A DNA stretch of 64,000 nucleotides from an uncultured Dysosmobacter sp. (GTDB lineage: Bacteria > Bacillota > Clostridia > Oscillospirales > Oscillospiraceae), in assembly GCF_947631165.1 (NCBI RefSeq), contig NZ_CANRKH010000011.1:22826-86825 (forward strand). The letters run 5' to 3'. Of this stretch, positions 1 through 8,393 are shown one piece after another. The notes below the pieces were generated by a model that saw only the letters and a program-made list of their open reading frames with translations, searched no databases and had not been told where the DNA came from. Within the stretch, counting starts at the first letter, position 1; every line of letters starts with the position of its first letter. A program made the position numbers and the translations under genes.

Positions 1-314
1 TGCCGGCGGCCGTGCCGGTGGGGGCTGCCAGGACAGGACCGGCTTTGATCCGCTGCAATATCCAGGGAGACACGGTGCGGGAATATGAGATCGAGATCCT
101 GAAAGTGGTCTCCAACGCCGCCGACGGGCGGGACATGGTGCTCTCCGTCACGGACCCGGCGCTGTTGGCTGCCACCGGAGGCATCGTCCAGGGCATGTCC
201 GGCTCACCCATTCTGCAGGATGGCAAGCTGATAGGCGCGGTGACCCATGTGCTGCTGAATGATCCCGCCAGGGGATATGGCATTGCCATCGAAACGATGC
301 TGAACGCTGCGTAA
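1..314 (+). CDS. spoIVB: SpoIVB peptidase, C-terminal part (5' end outside window)
   Basis: This is the C-terminal ~103 residues of a SpoIVB-type S55 serine peptidase. In sporulation this enzyme is secreted from the forespore and signals activation of pro-sigma-K processing in the mother cell. The visible GMSGSPI motif holds the catalytic serine, and the following GAVTHVLLNDPARGYGI segment is typical of the end of the family. The reading frame is open from base 3, so the start, signal peptide and PDZ domain lie upstream of the window. In most Clostridia and Bacilli spoIVB is directly followed by spo0A; here two genes separate them. Confidence 0.93.
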   Translation, partial: PAAVPVGAARTGPALIRCNIQGDTVREYEIEILKVVSNAADGRDMVLSVTDPALLAATGGIVQGMSGSPILQDGKLIGAVTHVLLNDPARGYGIAIETMLNAA

Positions 315-319
315 CGGTA

Positions 320-350
320 GGGAAAGGGCGGCTTCCGCCCTTTCCCTTTC
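320..350 (+). terminator. Intrinsic terminator after spoIVB
   Basis: A 12-bp GC-rich inverted repeat (GGGAAAGGGCGG and its complement, 4-base loop) is followed by CTTTC, 6 bases after the spoIVB stop codon. Confidence 0.75.
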
Positions 351-475
351 ATACGTAATCGTTAGCGAATATCATAAAAAAATTTTCGGAAAATATTTCA
401 ATAATTTACAAAAATTTTAAAAAAATACACAATATTATCATTGTAAAAATTCTGTAAAAAACGCAAACGATTGCC

Positions 476-504
476 TTGATTTTTAAAAAAGTCTGCTGTA
501 TACT
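476..504 (+). promoter_or_regulatory. Sigma-A promoter of the antiporter gene
   Basis: TTGATT (476-481), 17-bp spacer, TATACT (499-504). It ends a very AT-rich 150-bp stretch and lies 34 bases before the antiporter start codon. Confidence 0.7.
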
Positions 505-537
505 GGGGAAACCAAATTCGAGATAGGAAGATGCCTT

Positions 538-1833
538 ATGTCTACATTGCTGTCTGTTTCCATTGCCGTTCTGGCAGGACTTTTGATGACCCGTGTGGTC
601 CACCCGCTGAAGCTGCCCGACGTTACCGCTTATCTGGTGGCAGGGGTCCTGATCGGCCCTTACTGCCTGGGGGCGATGCATATCGACGGTTTGGGCTTTG
701 TATCCGCCGAGGCGGTGGAGCAGATGTCGCTGGTCTCGGAAGTGGCCCTGGGTTTCATCGCTTTTTCCATCGGCAATGAATTCCGGCTCCGCGATCTGAA
801 GTCCACTGGGCGGCAGGCCACCATCATCGGCGTGTTCCAGGCCCTCACCGCCACGCTGCTGGTGGATCTGGCGCTGCTGGCTGTCCATCTGCTGATCCCA
901 GAGAAGCTGACTGTTGCCCAGGCGATCACCTTGGGGGCCATCGCCACGGCTACCGCCCCTGCCGCCACGCTGATGGTGGTGCGGCAGTACAAGGCAGACG
1001 GCCCGCTGACCCGCCTTCTGCTGCCCATCGTGGCCCTGGATGACGCCGTGGGACTGGTGGCCTTCGCGGTGTCCTTCGGCATTGCCAAAACACTGGTCAG
1101 CGGCGTGGTGGATCTGGTGTCCATCCTGGTGAATCCCCTGGTGGAGATCGTGGGTTCCCTGCTGCTGGGGGCGGTGATGGGCTGGCTGCTGACGCTGCTG
1201 GAGCGGTTGTTCCACTCCAACACCAACCGGCTGAACATGACCATTGCCTTTGTGTTCCTCACCGCTTCCATGGCTATGCTGGAATTCCGGATCGGCCCCG
1301 TCACTGTGGGCTTTTCCTCTCTGCTGGTGTGCATGATGCTGGGCACGGTGTTCTGCAATCTCTGCCCCCTGTCCCAGGACCTGATGGGGGCGGCAGATAA
1401 GTGGACCTCCCCGCTGTTTGCCTTGTTTTTTGTCATCAGCGGCGCGGAACTGGAGCTGGGCGTGTTTGCCGATGCCGCCATCGTCTGCATCGGCGTGGTA
1501 TACATTTTGTCCCGTTCCCTGGGGAAATATATCGGCGCTTATGTCAGCGCCAAAAAGACCCGCTGCGCACCTCAGATCTGCAAATATTTGGGTGTCACGC
1601 TGCTGCCTCAGGCGGGTGTCGCCCTTGGCATGTGTGCCACCGCCATGCAGCTGGGCCAGCAGGGAAGCCTGATCCGCAACATCACCTTGTTTTCGGTGCT
1701 GATCTATGAGCTGGCAGGTCCGTTGCTGACCCGGCAGGCCCTCACCGCCGCCGGCGATATCAAACCCATGAGCGAGGAGGTCCGCAACCGCCGCCAAACC
1801 AAGCTGGAATCCGCAAAAAAACAGCGGACATAA
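538..1833 (+). CDS. Cation:proton antiporter (Na_H_Exchanger / CPA2-like)
   Basis: A 431-residue integral membrane protein with roughly 11-13 hydrophobic segments and a short basic cytoplasmic tail, the usual size of bacterial cation/proton antiporters. The N-terminal segment (KLPDVTAYLVAGVLIGP) matches the start of Na_H_Exchanger-family proteins. The LDDAVGLVAF motif near residue 177 supplies the paired aspartates used for ion and proton binding in NapA/CPA2 members. It probably exchanges Na+ or K+ for H+ across the cytoplasmic membrane. The ATG at 538 is preceded by AGGAAG at 7 bp; the ATG at 531 is badly placed for that site. The gene has its own promoter and a terminator, so it is monocistronic, inserted between spoIVB and spo0A. 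The ion specificity cannot be read from sequence. Confidence 0.85.
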   Translation: MSTLLSVSIAVLAGLLMTRVVHPLKLPDVTAYLVAGVLIGPYCLGAMHIDGLGFVSAEAVEQMSLVSEVALGFIAFSIGNEFRLRDLKSTGRQATIIGVFQALTATLLVDLALLAVHLLIPEKLTVAQAITLGAIATATAPAATLMVVRQYKADGPLTRLLLPIVALDDAVGLVAFAVSFGIAKTLVSGVVDLVSILVNPLVEIVGSLLLGAVMGWLLTLLERLFHSNTNRLNMTIAFVFLTASMAMLEFRIGPVTVGFSSLLVCMMLGTVFCNLCPLSQDLMGAADKWTSPLFALFFVISGAELELGVFADAAIVCIGVVYILSRSLGKYIGAYVSAKKTRCAPQICKYLGVTLLPQAGVALGMCATAMQLGQQGSLIRNITLFSVLIYELAGPLLTRQALTAAGDIKPMSEEVRNRRQTKLESAKKQRT

Positions 1834-1837
1834 AGAG

Positions 1838-1875
1838 ATTTCCCGGATACGCGCTGCGTATCCGGGAAATTCTTT
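1838..1875. terminator. Bidirectional terminator between antiporter and NUDIX genes
   Basis: A long inverted repeat (ATTTCCCGGATACG with its complement) is followed by TTCTTTT on the plus strand; A-rich sequence on the other side lets it also serve the convergent minus-strand gene. Confidence 0.75.
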
Positions 1876-2436
1876 TCACAATTTCTGTAATTTTGCGTTG
1901 AGCTTTTGATAGATCCGCGCCTGCATCCATGGCTCCGAGGAGGCCGACACCGCGTCATCCAGTGAAAACCAGGCGACCCGGCTGTTTTCATCCGGTTTGC
2001 AGTGAAGAGGGGCCGCCGGGTCGGCCTCCAGCAGAAAGGTGACGTTGAGGTGCAGGTGGGAGGGAATGTAGACGCCCCGCTTCTCGTGGCCGTGGACGGC
2101 CAGGATCTCCACGGAGTAGATGTCCGCCGTCACCGGCGTGACGGCAGTAAGACCGCTTTCCTCCCGGACCTCCCGCTGAGCGACTGCCAGCAGGTCCCGG
2201 TCTCCGTCGGCGTGTCCGCCCAGCCAGGCCCAGGAGCTGTACAGATTGTGGTAGGCCAGCAGCACCTGGCTCCGGTCAGGGGTGACGACCCAGGCGGACG
2301 CTGTCAAATGGGCTGCGGGATTCTCCCGGCCATACAGCTCCTCGCCAGACCGCAGGCGGCGCAGCAGCTCGGCCCGGTCCCGCGTCTCCTGCTCGTTCCA
2401 GGGCTGGAACGCCTCCAGAGCGGCGATGATATCCAT
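1876..2436 (-). CDS. NUDIX hydrolase
   Basis: A 186-residue NUDIX-fold hydrolase. The Nudix box is intact, with the GG upstream and the REVREESG core carrying the metal-binding glutamates. Such enzymes cleave nucleoside diphosphates linked to another moiety; the substrate cannot be deduced. The start MDIIAALEAF at 2436 is chosen because GGAAGGAAGG lies just upstream; the longer frame to 2529 has an N-terminus unlike the family. The gene is convergent with the antiporter and divergent from spo0A. A hydrophilic stretch rich in tryptophan at the N-terminus (FQPWNEQET) is typical of a NUDIX subgroup in Clostridia and Actinobacteria. Confidence 0.88.
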   Translation of the reverse strand: MDIIAALEAFQPWNEQETRDRAELLRRLRSGEELYGRENPAAHLTASAWVVTPDRSQVLLAYHNLYSSWAWLGGHADGDRDLLAVAQREVREESGLTAVTPVTADIYSVEILAVHGHEKRGVYIPSHLHLNVTFLLEADPAAPLHCKPDENSRVAWFSLDDAVSASSEPWMQARIYQKLNAKLQKL

Positions 2437-2569
2437 AGATCCGGCCTTCCTTCCGCAGATGTGGTGGGGCGGCAATGTACGCCGTCTGGCAACAGAATAC
2501 CACACTTTGCCGGAAAAAGGAAGCGCCAAAACCGGCGAAACGGGGAAATCAGAGAAGTCCCAAGAAACG

Positions 2570-2576
2570 TGTCGAA
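2570..2576 (+). promoter_or_regulatory. Candidate 0A box upstream of spo0A
   Basis: TGTCGAA, a perfect match to the core Spo0A-binding sequence, lies 183 bp upstream of the spo0A start in the AT-rich gap with the divergent NUDIX gene. Autoregulation of spo0A is known in Bacilli; here it is inferred from this single site. Confidence 0.45.
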
Positions 2577-2758
2577 TGATTTATGGAATAATTTTACATA
2601 TGCGGCTTGAAAAATCTGTAAGTTTATGCTAGTTTATAGAAAACGGGGTTTAAAGACGGGGGCGGAACGCAGGACAGGAAGGAACGGCCCGTTTTTACCG
2701 CCGTTTTGTATGATCGCGTTCACAGATCGCAAATTCTGGGAAAAGGACAAGGGGTAGT

Positions 2759-3520
2759 ATGGACAACAGAAGAACGGTATTGCTGGCAGACGCCAATGAG
2801 GGCTTTCGCGGGATACTGCGGGAAGCCATTGAAAAGCTGGAGGGATTCACAGTGGTAGGCACCGCGGGAGACGGGAAAGAGGCTCTGCGAATGCTGAGTC
2901 AGCATCATCCCGACCTGGTGGTGATGGATGTGATGCTGCCGGAGCTGGACGGCCTGAGCATCCTGCGGCAGATGCAGGGGGACAAGCGCCCGAAGGTGAT
3001 CCTGGTCTCCGCCCTTTGCACCGATCAGGTGGTGGGAGAAGCCATGAGCCTTGGGGCCAACTTTTTCCTGCCCAAGCCCTGCGCCTTGGACGCACTGCTG
3101 GATCGGGTTCAGAGCGTGTTCCAGAAGCCCGTCACGCCGGAGCAGCGGGCCGCCATGCTGAAAAACATGGTCACCAACATCATCCATGAGGTGGGCGTGC
3201 CTGCCCATATCAAAGGCTACCAGTATCTGCGGGAGGCCATCATCATCGCCGTGGGGGACATGGAGGTCATCAACGCCGTCACCAAGGTGCTGTATCCCGC
3301 GGTGGCCAAGCGCTTTTCCACCACGCCCAGCCGGGTGGAGCGGGCCATTCGCCACGCCATTGAGGTGGCTTGGGACCGGGGCGACCTGGAGACCCTGCAA
3401 AAGTATTTCGGCTACACGGTGAGCAACGCCAAGGGCAAGCCCACGAACAGCGAGTTCATCGCCATGATCGCCGACCGCATCTCTCTGGAGCTGAAAAACG
3501 GCAAGGGGCTGACGATATAA
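2759..3520 (+). CDS. spo0A: Sporulation master response regulator Spo0A
   Basis: A 253-residue response regulator that, when phosphorylated, switches the cell into sporulation by binding 0A boxes. The N-terminal receiver domain (about 1-120) has the phospho-acceptor D57 in [12 protein letters not shown], an acidic pocket at D11, and the conserved lysine in FFLPKP. A variable linker precedes the C-terminal Spo0A DNA-binding domain (about 145-253), recognised by [16 protein letters not shown], the [15 protein letters not shown] recognition region and the final [11 protein letters not shown]. Length and architecture are normal. It is transcribed alone, with AAGGACAAGGGG ahead of the ATG and a strong terminator behind. 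Spo0A lies 2.4 kb from spoIVB instead of next to it. Confidence 0.97.
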   Translation: MDNRRTVLLADANEGFRGILREAIEKLEGFTVVGTAGDGKEALRMLSQHHPDLVVMDVMLPELDGLSILRQMQGDKRPKVILVSALCTDQVVGEAMSLGANFFLPKPCALDALLDRVQSVFQKPVTPEQRAAMLKNMVTNIIHEVGVPAHIKGYQYLREAIIIAVGDMEVINAVTKVLYPAVAKRFSTTPSRVERAIRHAIEVAWDRGDLETLQKYFGYTVSNAKGKPTNSEFIAMIADRISLELKNGKGLTI

Positions 3521-3528
3521 ATCGAAAT

Positions 3529-3561
3529 AAAAACAGGCGGGGAATTCCCCGCCTGTTTTTT
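3529..3561. terminator. Bidirectional terminator after spo0A
   Basis: A perfect inverted repeat, AAAAACAGGCGGGG and its complement with loop AATT, flanked by A and T tracts. It serves spo0A and the convergent DUF2812 operon. Confidence 0.85.
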
Positions 3562-4957
3562 ATGCGTTTTTTAGCCTTTCCGCCGTAATAGCCATCTGTT
3601 CCGCCGTGACGGACCAGTCATGCGCAAATTCGATCTCCACCAGCCGGTCTTCATAGCACAGGAGATACTGGTTCCGCGGCTTGCCGCCGGTGGTGAGGCG
3701 GTAGGCCCCCAGGGCATTCCAGGGGGTGGGGTCCACCGGCTCATAGAGGTCCAGGAACTCCGGGATGTCCGGGTCGTTGAACCGCTCCGCATGGCGCAGC
3801 ATGGCCTGTTCCGTAAACTCATACAGGGACGGACGCTTCACCTGGACCACCGTGTACTCCAGATCCGGCTGGTCCCAGTCGCCCACCCTGGCCCGCTGGC
3901 GGTACTCCGTTTTCGCCAGCAGGAAGGTGGACTGGCCGTCCGCCTCTGTGGACCAGCCGTCATAGTCCGTGTCCGTCAGGTCCTCAAGGCGGAGGGGGAT
4001 CTGGTCGTGATAGACCTCCCAGGTCATGCCGTGGTACTGGTAGGTCTCCGCCGCGACCTTGCCGGAAAGGCTGCCGGACGAGTGGAAGATCCAGGCGAGG
4101 AGTCCCGCCATCAATCCAATGGTGAGGGCCAGGATCATACCCAGGGACACCAGCCGGTTGACCCAGGACTTGAAGTTCAGGCGCCGCATGGCGTTGGTGG
4201 CCACGGCGGTGAGGCCGCCCATCAGGGAGATGGCCGCGATCATGATCAGGAACAGCCCCCGCATCTGCCGGGAGCCGCTGAACAGCAGCATCGCCAGGAC
4301 TTGGATGCCCACCAGGCCCCAGGTCACGATGTTCAAGGTCCGGCTGCTTCGGAAGGACGGCAGGGAGCCGCCGGCCTCCACGGCCCGCCTGGCCCGCCGG
4401 AGCCAAAGCCCATAGATGACGGCATATCCGACCGTGATGAGGAGCAGCGGCAGCAGGGACGTCAGGTTCATCAGGTAGACGGGATTGGACAAAACGTCTA
4501 CCGCGTCGTCCCGGAGCCGCTGCAGGTTGGTACCACCCAAGAGCAGCGCCTCCACCAGCACCAGCATGACCAGAGGCCGCAGGGACCGGCCTGCGCTGCG
4601 GCGGATGGTGTCCAGCTCCACCGCCGGGTCTGTCTCGATGGGCACGGCGTTTTCATCTGCGGTGTAAAAGATCTGGGCCTGGCCGCTGTCCGCCGCGAAG
4701 GTCCAGCCCGCCGCCGCGCAGTAGTCCCGAAAGGTCTCCGCGTCCTGACTGTTCGCAGGGGTAAATTGGGACGCCTGGGGGAGATAGGCCACGGAGAAGC
4801 GGAGCTTCTGGGGCTCGATCCGCCGGTAGCGCCAGCCGCCGGGACCGACGCTCTCCAGCAGCCAGCCTTCCGAGGCCCGTTTTTCCAGGTGGGCTTCAAT
4901 GCGGCCCCGTTCGTACAGAGTGTAGGTGATGAGATATTCCCGTTTTGTGTTTTTCAT
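3560..4957 (-). CDS. DUF2812 membrane protein (second of pair)
   Basis: A 465-residue membrane protein with an N-terminal DUF2812-type domain (about 1-120: the EAHLEKRASEGWLLE pattern followed by WRYRRIEPQKLRFSVAY). About five hydrophobic segments follow between residues 130 and 295, and then a ~165-residue presumably extracytoplasmic tail. It is the last gene of a PadR-DUF2812-DUF2812 operon and overlaps its neighbour by 4 bases (ATGA). The two membrane proteins share the N-terminal pattern and length, so they are paralogues. DUF2812 proteins are commonly linked to PadR regulators in Firmicutes and their biochemical role is unknown. A job as sensor or target of PadR-controlled envelope stress is only an inference. 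Confidence 0.8.
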   Translation of the reverse strand: MKNTKREYLITYTLYERGRIEAHLEKRASEGWLLESVGPGGWRYRRIEPQKLRFSVAYLPQASQFTPANSQDAETFRDYCAAAGWTFAADSGQAQIFYTADENAVPIETDPAVELDTIRRSAGRSLRPLVMLVLVEALLLGGTNLQRLRDDAVDVLSNPVYLMNLTSLLPLLLITVGYAVIYGLWLRRARRAVEAGGSLPSFRSSRTLNIVTWGLVGIQVLAMLLFSGSRQMRGLFLIMIAAISLMGGLTAVATNAMRRLNFKSWVNRLVSLGMILALTIGLMAGLLAWIFHSSGSLSGKVAAETYQYHGMTWEVYHDQIPLRLEDLTDTDYDGWSTEADGQSTFLLAKTEYRQRARVGDWDQPDLEYTVVQVKRPSLYEFTEQAMLRHAERFNDPDIPEFLDLYEPVDPTPWNALGAYRLTTGGKPRNQYLLCYEDRLVEIEFAHDWSVTAEQMAITAERLKNA

Positions 4958-6375
4958 GGGAGCAGACCTCCTGTTTTCGGATCGGTTTGGTGGAGGCGGT
5001 CGTGGATGAGCGTTTTCTGCGCCGCCGTGAGCGGCTCTGTCAGGTGGAGACGGCTGATGCGGTCCGGATATTGCAGCAGGTAGACCGGCAAGGGATCCTC
5101 TTCGTCATGGAGCTGCCAGGCCGCCTCCGCCTGCCAGCCGGCGGCGGAGATGCTCTCCCAGCGGAGGCCCGGATCGGCGGAATGGACGCCATAGTTGTAC
5201 CGGTCAAAATAGAGCTTCTGGATCAGATCGTCGTCCTCGCCGGGGGTATTCAGGCAGTGGTCCAGCGCCATGGCCACTACCCGGGGATAGGGCGAGATGG
5301 TGAGGGTATAGCTGAGATCATTGCCGGAGTCCTGGCTGGGGAACCAATAGATGTGGTGGGACAGCAGAACGGACTGGCCTCCGTGGTTCCAGCAGCCGTT
5401 GAAGGCGCGGCCCGGGGCCAGATCCTCCGGGGACAGGGGCGCGGTCCAGGCCGGGGCATTTGGATCGTCGAACTGGCGGGCCAGCCATCCGTCGGACCGG
5501 GTCAGCCAGGAAAGTCCGAGGATAAAGGGAACGACCAGGGCCACGTCCACCAGCACGGTGAGCCAGACGGTGCGGAGGACGGCGCTGCCTCGGTCCCGCA
5601 GACGCTCCCGGGTGTGGTGGATGATGAGGCTGAGCAGGTTGAGGCCTGCCACGTACAGCAGGAGATGAATGCCCTGTTCCGGGGAATCGGAGAGAAAGGC
5701 GGCAGAGAGCAGGAGCGCCAGAACGACCGCAAGCAGAAGCGTGCCGCCTGTCCGGTCCAGGACCCGCAGGGGCGCGGTGGAGGCGCAGCCGCCGCCCTGA
5801 GCAATGGAGCGGCGGGACAGCCGGCGCCAGATGTAGTAACCGGCGAAGCGGCAGACCGTGAACAGCAGCAGGAGCGCTGTGGCGGCCAGGAACGCCAGCA
5901 TACTGTTGCTGGATAAGCCCAGCGGGGGATCGCACACCAGCCGGTACAGCGGCTTCCACAGCACAAACAGGACCGCGCCCAGCAGGATCAGGTCGGATGG
6001 GAAGGCGGTCTTCCACATGGAGCGGTGGATGGCGTCCAGCCGGACGGCCTCGTCGGTCTCCAGGGGGACGGGGTCCGCCGACTCAGAGCAGAAGACCTGC
6101 ATCTGGAGCCAGTCCGTCACCTTGGCCCATCCCGCGGCGGCGCACAGCTCCTCCAGGCTCTCCTGGCTTTCACTGGGGCGGGGGTCGAACATGGAGACAT
6201 CCAGATAGGTGACGGCGTAGGTGATCCGGGCAGGCTCCGCCCGACGGAACCGCCACAAAAAGGCCCCGGCCTTTTCCAGCCGCCAGCCCCTGGCGGCCTG
6301 TTTGGAAAGCCAGCGCTCCGCCGCCTGATAGTCGTACAGCCCGTAAGGCGGGCGCATGTATTTCGTGTTTTTCAC
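4954..6375 (-). CDS. DUF2812 membrane protein (first of pair)
   Basis: A 473-residue paralogue of the downstream protein. The N-terminus (YQAAERWLSKQAARGWRLEK, then FRRAEPARITYAVTY) is the DUF2812 signature. It is followed by four or five transmembrane segments (about residues 130-310) and a C-terminal extracytoplasmic region rich in Trp and Tyr. It overlaps the PadR stop codon by 4 bases, so translation is coupled with the repressor. Two different membrane partners behind one repressor may form a hetero-oligomer, but nothing in the sequence proves this. Confidence 0.8.
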   Translation of the reverse strand: MKNTKYMRPPYGLYDYQAAERWLSKQAARGWRLEKAGAFLWRFRRAEPARITYAVTYLDVSMFDPRPSESQESLEELCAAAGWAKVTDWLQMQVFCSESADPVPLETDEAVRLDAIHRSMWKTAFPSDLILLGAVLFVLWKPLYRLVCDPPLGLSSNSMLAFLAATALLLLFTVCRFAGYYIWRRLSRRSIAQGGGCASTAPLRVLDRTGGTLLLAVVLALLLSAAFLSDSPEQGIHLLLYVAGLNLLSLIIHHTRERLRDRGSAVLRTVWLTVLVDVALVVPFILGLSWLTRSDGWLARQFDDPNAPAWTAPLSPEDLAPGRAFNGCWNHGGQSVLLSHHIYWFPSQDSGNDLSYTLTISPYPRVVAMALDHCLNTPGEDDDLIQKLYFDRYNYGVHSADPGLRWESISAAGWQAEAAWQLHDEEDPLPVYLLQYPDRISRLHLTEPLTAAQKTLIHDRLHQTDPKTGGLLP

Positions 6376-6704
6376 AGCAAGCCCTCCCGGCCCGTCAGGG
6401 CCTCGTAGTCCGCCGCCAGCAGCCGCAGGCGGCGGTATTCCTCGTCCAGCGCCGTCTGCCCGGCCCCGGTGATGAGATAGCTCCGCTTCCGGCCCTCCAC
6501 CTTGGTCTCCCGGATCATCCCGGTGGACTGGAACTGTTCCAGCAGATTATAGAGCGTTCCCGGCCCCACCGTCACCCGGCCCTGGGTCAGGGCGGTGACC
6601 TGGGCCATGATGTCCGCGCCGCACTGCTCCTGCCGCAGGCACAGCAGGATGTAGAACATTTGCTCCGTCAGGGTCTGAAATTTTTCCCGGGCCATATGCT
6701 TCAC
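6372..6704 (-). CDS. PadR family transcriptional regulator
   Basis: A 110-residue winged-helix repressor of the PadR family. The N-terminal winged helix shows FYILLCLRQEQCGADIMAQV, then the wing pattern VTVGPGTLYNLLEQFQSTGMI and RSYLITGAG, followed by a short C-terminal dimerisation helix (DEEYRRLRLLAADYEAL). It is the first gene of the operon with the two DUF2812 genes. Two identical 17-bp sites lie in and just after its promoter, so it probably represses itself and the membrane proteins. The inducer is unknown. Length fits the small PadR-s2 class. Confidence 0.92.
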   Translation of the reverse strand: MKHMAREKFQTLTEQMFYILLCLRQEQCGADIMAQVTALTQGRVTVGPGTLYNLLEQFQSTGMIRETKVEGRKRSYLITGAGQTALDEEYRRLRLLAADYEALTGREGLL

Positions 6705-6710
6705 TCCAAA

Positions 6711-6766
6711 TATCGAATATCGTTATTTACTGCCCTCAGTATATTATCGAATATCGTTATTGTCAA
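6711..6766 (-). promoter_or_regulatory. PadR operon promoter with duplicated operator
   Basis: On the minus strand TTGACA (6761-6766), 17-bp spacer and TATACT (6738-6743) form a near-consensus sigma-A promoter. The 17-bp sequence TATCGAATATCGTTATT occurs at 6745-6761 (filling the spacer) and again at 6711-6727 (just past the likely start site), 34 bp apart. That placement fits repression by PadR, since binding would block the polymerase. The repeat is seen; its assignment to PadR is inferred. Confidence 0.8.
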
Positions 6767-6896
6767 GCGAAACTTTTTCTGACCTGCTGAAACCGGCCTG
6801 ATACAGAAGGGCGGCCTTGCCTTTTTCGAGGGGATGTGATATGCTGGATGCGGTCATAACAAAGAGACATTACGGATATGGAGAGGAGAACCGATC

Positions 6897-7154
6897 ATGA
6901 CATATACATTCCGCCCCCGGGGCGTTTGCTCCCAGGCTATGCGGGTCGAGGTGGACGACCAGGGCACCATTCAGGAGCTGGAAGTGCTGGGGGGATGCAG
7001 CGGCAACCTGCAGGGCATCTCCGCCCTGGTGAAGGGCATGGACGCCCGGGAGGCCATTCAGCGGCTCAAGGGCATCCGCTGCGGCTTCAAGGACACCTCC
7101 TGTCCCGACCAGTTTGCCCGAAATCTGGAGAAAGCGCTGGAACAGAACAGATGA
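6897..7154 (+). CDS. TSCPD domain protein (TIGR03905 family)
   Basis: An 85-residue protein consisting of one TSCPD domain, named after the motif near the C-terminus (KDTSCPDQFARNLEKAL). Conserved cysteines are in GVCSQ, GGCSGN, IRCGF and TSCPD. The same domain is found at the end of some ribonucleotide reductases, but the stand-alone family has no established function; redox or metal chemistry is a guess from the cysteines. The ATG follows GGAGAGGA. Its stop overlaps the start of the glycosyltransferase gene (ATGA), which suggests co-translation. Confidence 0.85.
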   Translation: MTYTFRPRGVCSQAMRVEVDDQGTIQELEVLGGCSGNLQGISALVKGMDAREAIQRLKGIRCGFKDTSCPDQFARNLEKALEQNR

Positions 7155-8284
7155 AGATCGTATTGGTCATCGACCAGTTTGACGACGCCAACAATGGCAC
7201 CACTATCAGCGCCCGCCGGTTCGCCGCCGCGCTGAAGGAGTATGGCAACGAGGTGCGGGTCATCGCCATCGGCAAGCCGGCGGATTACAAATACGCCGTG
7301 CGGCAGATGCGGTTTTTCCCAGTGATGGAGCATCTCATCACCAGCCAGGGGATGCGGCTGGCCATCCCCAACAGGCATGTGTTTGAAAAGGCGGCGGCCT
7401 GGGCGGATGTGGTCCATTTCATGATGCCCTCCCCCTTGGCCATCATGGGACTGCGGCATGTGGAAAAGCTGGGCATCCCCCACACGGCGGCCTTCCACTG
7501 CCAGCCGGAGAACATCACCTTTACCCTCCACATGGGCAACAGCAAGCGGGTCAACGATTTTGTGTATGACCGTTTCCGGGATACCTTCTTCAACCGCTTT
7601 ACCCATATCCACTGCCCCAGCAACATGATTGCGGACCAGCTTCGCCAGCATGGCTACACCGCCCAGCTCCATGTCATCTCCAACGGCATCAGCCCCCAGT
7701 ACTTCTATGGCAAGCGCCCCAAGGAGGACTGGATGCGGGACCGCTTCAACGTGCTGATGGTGGGCCGCTACGCTGGGGAGAAGCGGCAGGACGAGCTGAT
7801 CGAGGCCTGCGCCAAGTGCCGCCACGCCCAGGAGATCCAAGTGATCTTGGCGGGCAAGGGGCCGCTGGAGAAGAAGTACCGCCGCCTGGCGGAGAAGCTG
7901 CCTAATCCCATTGTCATGCAGTTCTACGAGCCGAAGCGGCTCCTGGACATCCTGCACATGGCGGACCTGTACGTCCACACCTCTGACGCGGAGATCGAGG
8001 CCATGAGCTGCATGGAGGCCTTCGCCTGCGGATTGGTGCCCGTCATCGCCGACTCTCCCCGGTCCGCTACGCCCCAGTTTGCTCTGGATGAGCGGAGCCT
8101 GTTCCCCGCCGGGGATACAGACGCCCTGGCGGAGCGCATCGACTGGTGGATCGAGCATCCCCAGGAGCGGCAGGAGATGGAGCTGCGGTACGCCGAGCAC
8201 GCCAAGCAGTATGCTCTGGATCGCTCCATCCAGCAGACGGAGGAGATGTTCCGCACCGCCATCGCTGAGCAGAAGCACAAATGA
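7151..8284 (+). CDS. Glycosyltransferase family 4 protein
   Basis: A 377-residue GT-B fold glycosyltransferase. The N-terminal acceptor domain begins KIVLVIDQFDDANNGTTI. The C-terminal nucleotide-sugar domain has VGRYAGEKRQDELIEA and the DAEIEAMSCMEAFACGLVPV region that contains the E-x7-E motif of family GT4. Close relatives in Firmicutes transfer glucose or other hexoses to diacylglycerol, so a membrane glycolipid synthase is likely, but the acceptor is not proven. The start is the ATG overlapping the upstream stop. A terminator follows 17 bases after the stop. Confidence 0.88.
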   Translation: MKIVLVIDQFDDANNGTTISARRFAAALKEYGNEVRVIAIGKPADYKYAVRQMRFFPVMEHLITSQGMRLAIPNRHVFEKAAAWADVVHFMMPSPLAIMGLRHVEKLGIPHTAAFHCQPENITFTLHMGNSKRVNDFVYDRFRDTFFNRFTHIHCPSNMIADQLRQHGYTAQLHVISNGISPQYFYGKRPKEDWMRDRFNVLMVGRYAGEKRQDELIEACAKCRHAQEIQVILAGKGPLEKKYRRLAEKLPNPIVMQFYEPKRLLDILHMADLYVHTSDAEIEAMSCMEAFACGLVPVIADSPRSATPQFALDERSLFPAGDTDALAERIDWWIEHPQERQEMELRYAEHAKQYALDRSIQQTEEMFRTAIAEQKHK

Positions 8285-8300
8285 ATATCTGCTGAGACAA

Positions 8301-8334
8301 AAAACGAGACCGCTGCACAGGCGGTCTCGTTTTC
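8301..8334 (+). terminator. Terminator after glycosyltransferase
   Basis: AAAACGAGACCGC, six-base loop, and the complementary arm ending in CGTTTTCG. Confidence 0.8.
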
Positions 8335-8393
8335 GCATACAATGAGTTGAATCCACCTGCCGGCGGCCCCGGCAGTAAGGAGGGAACGATCCA

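Noticed and set aside
406..1797. Long antisense frame across the antiporter gene
   Set aside because: It is Gln/His/Gly-rich with no domain, mirrors the GC-rich codon pattern of the real gene, and includes the AT-rich promoter region.
6878..7150. Upstream extension of the glycosyltransferase
   Set aside because: This part overlaps the TSCPD gene in another frame; the ATGA junction at 7151 is the natural start.
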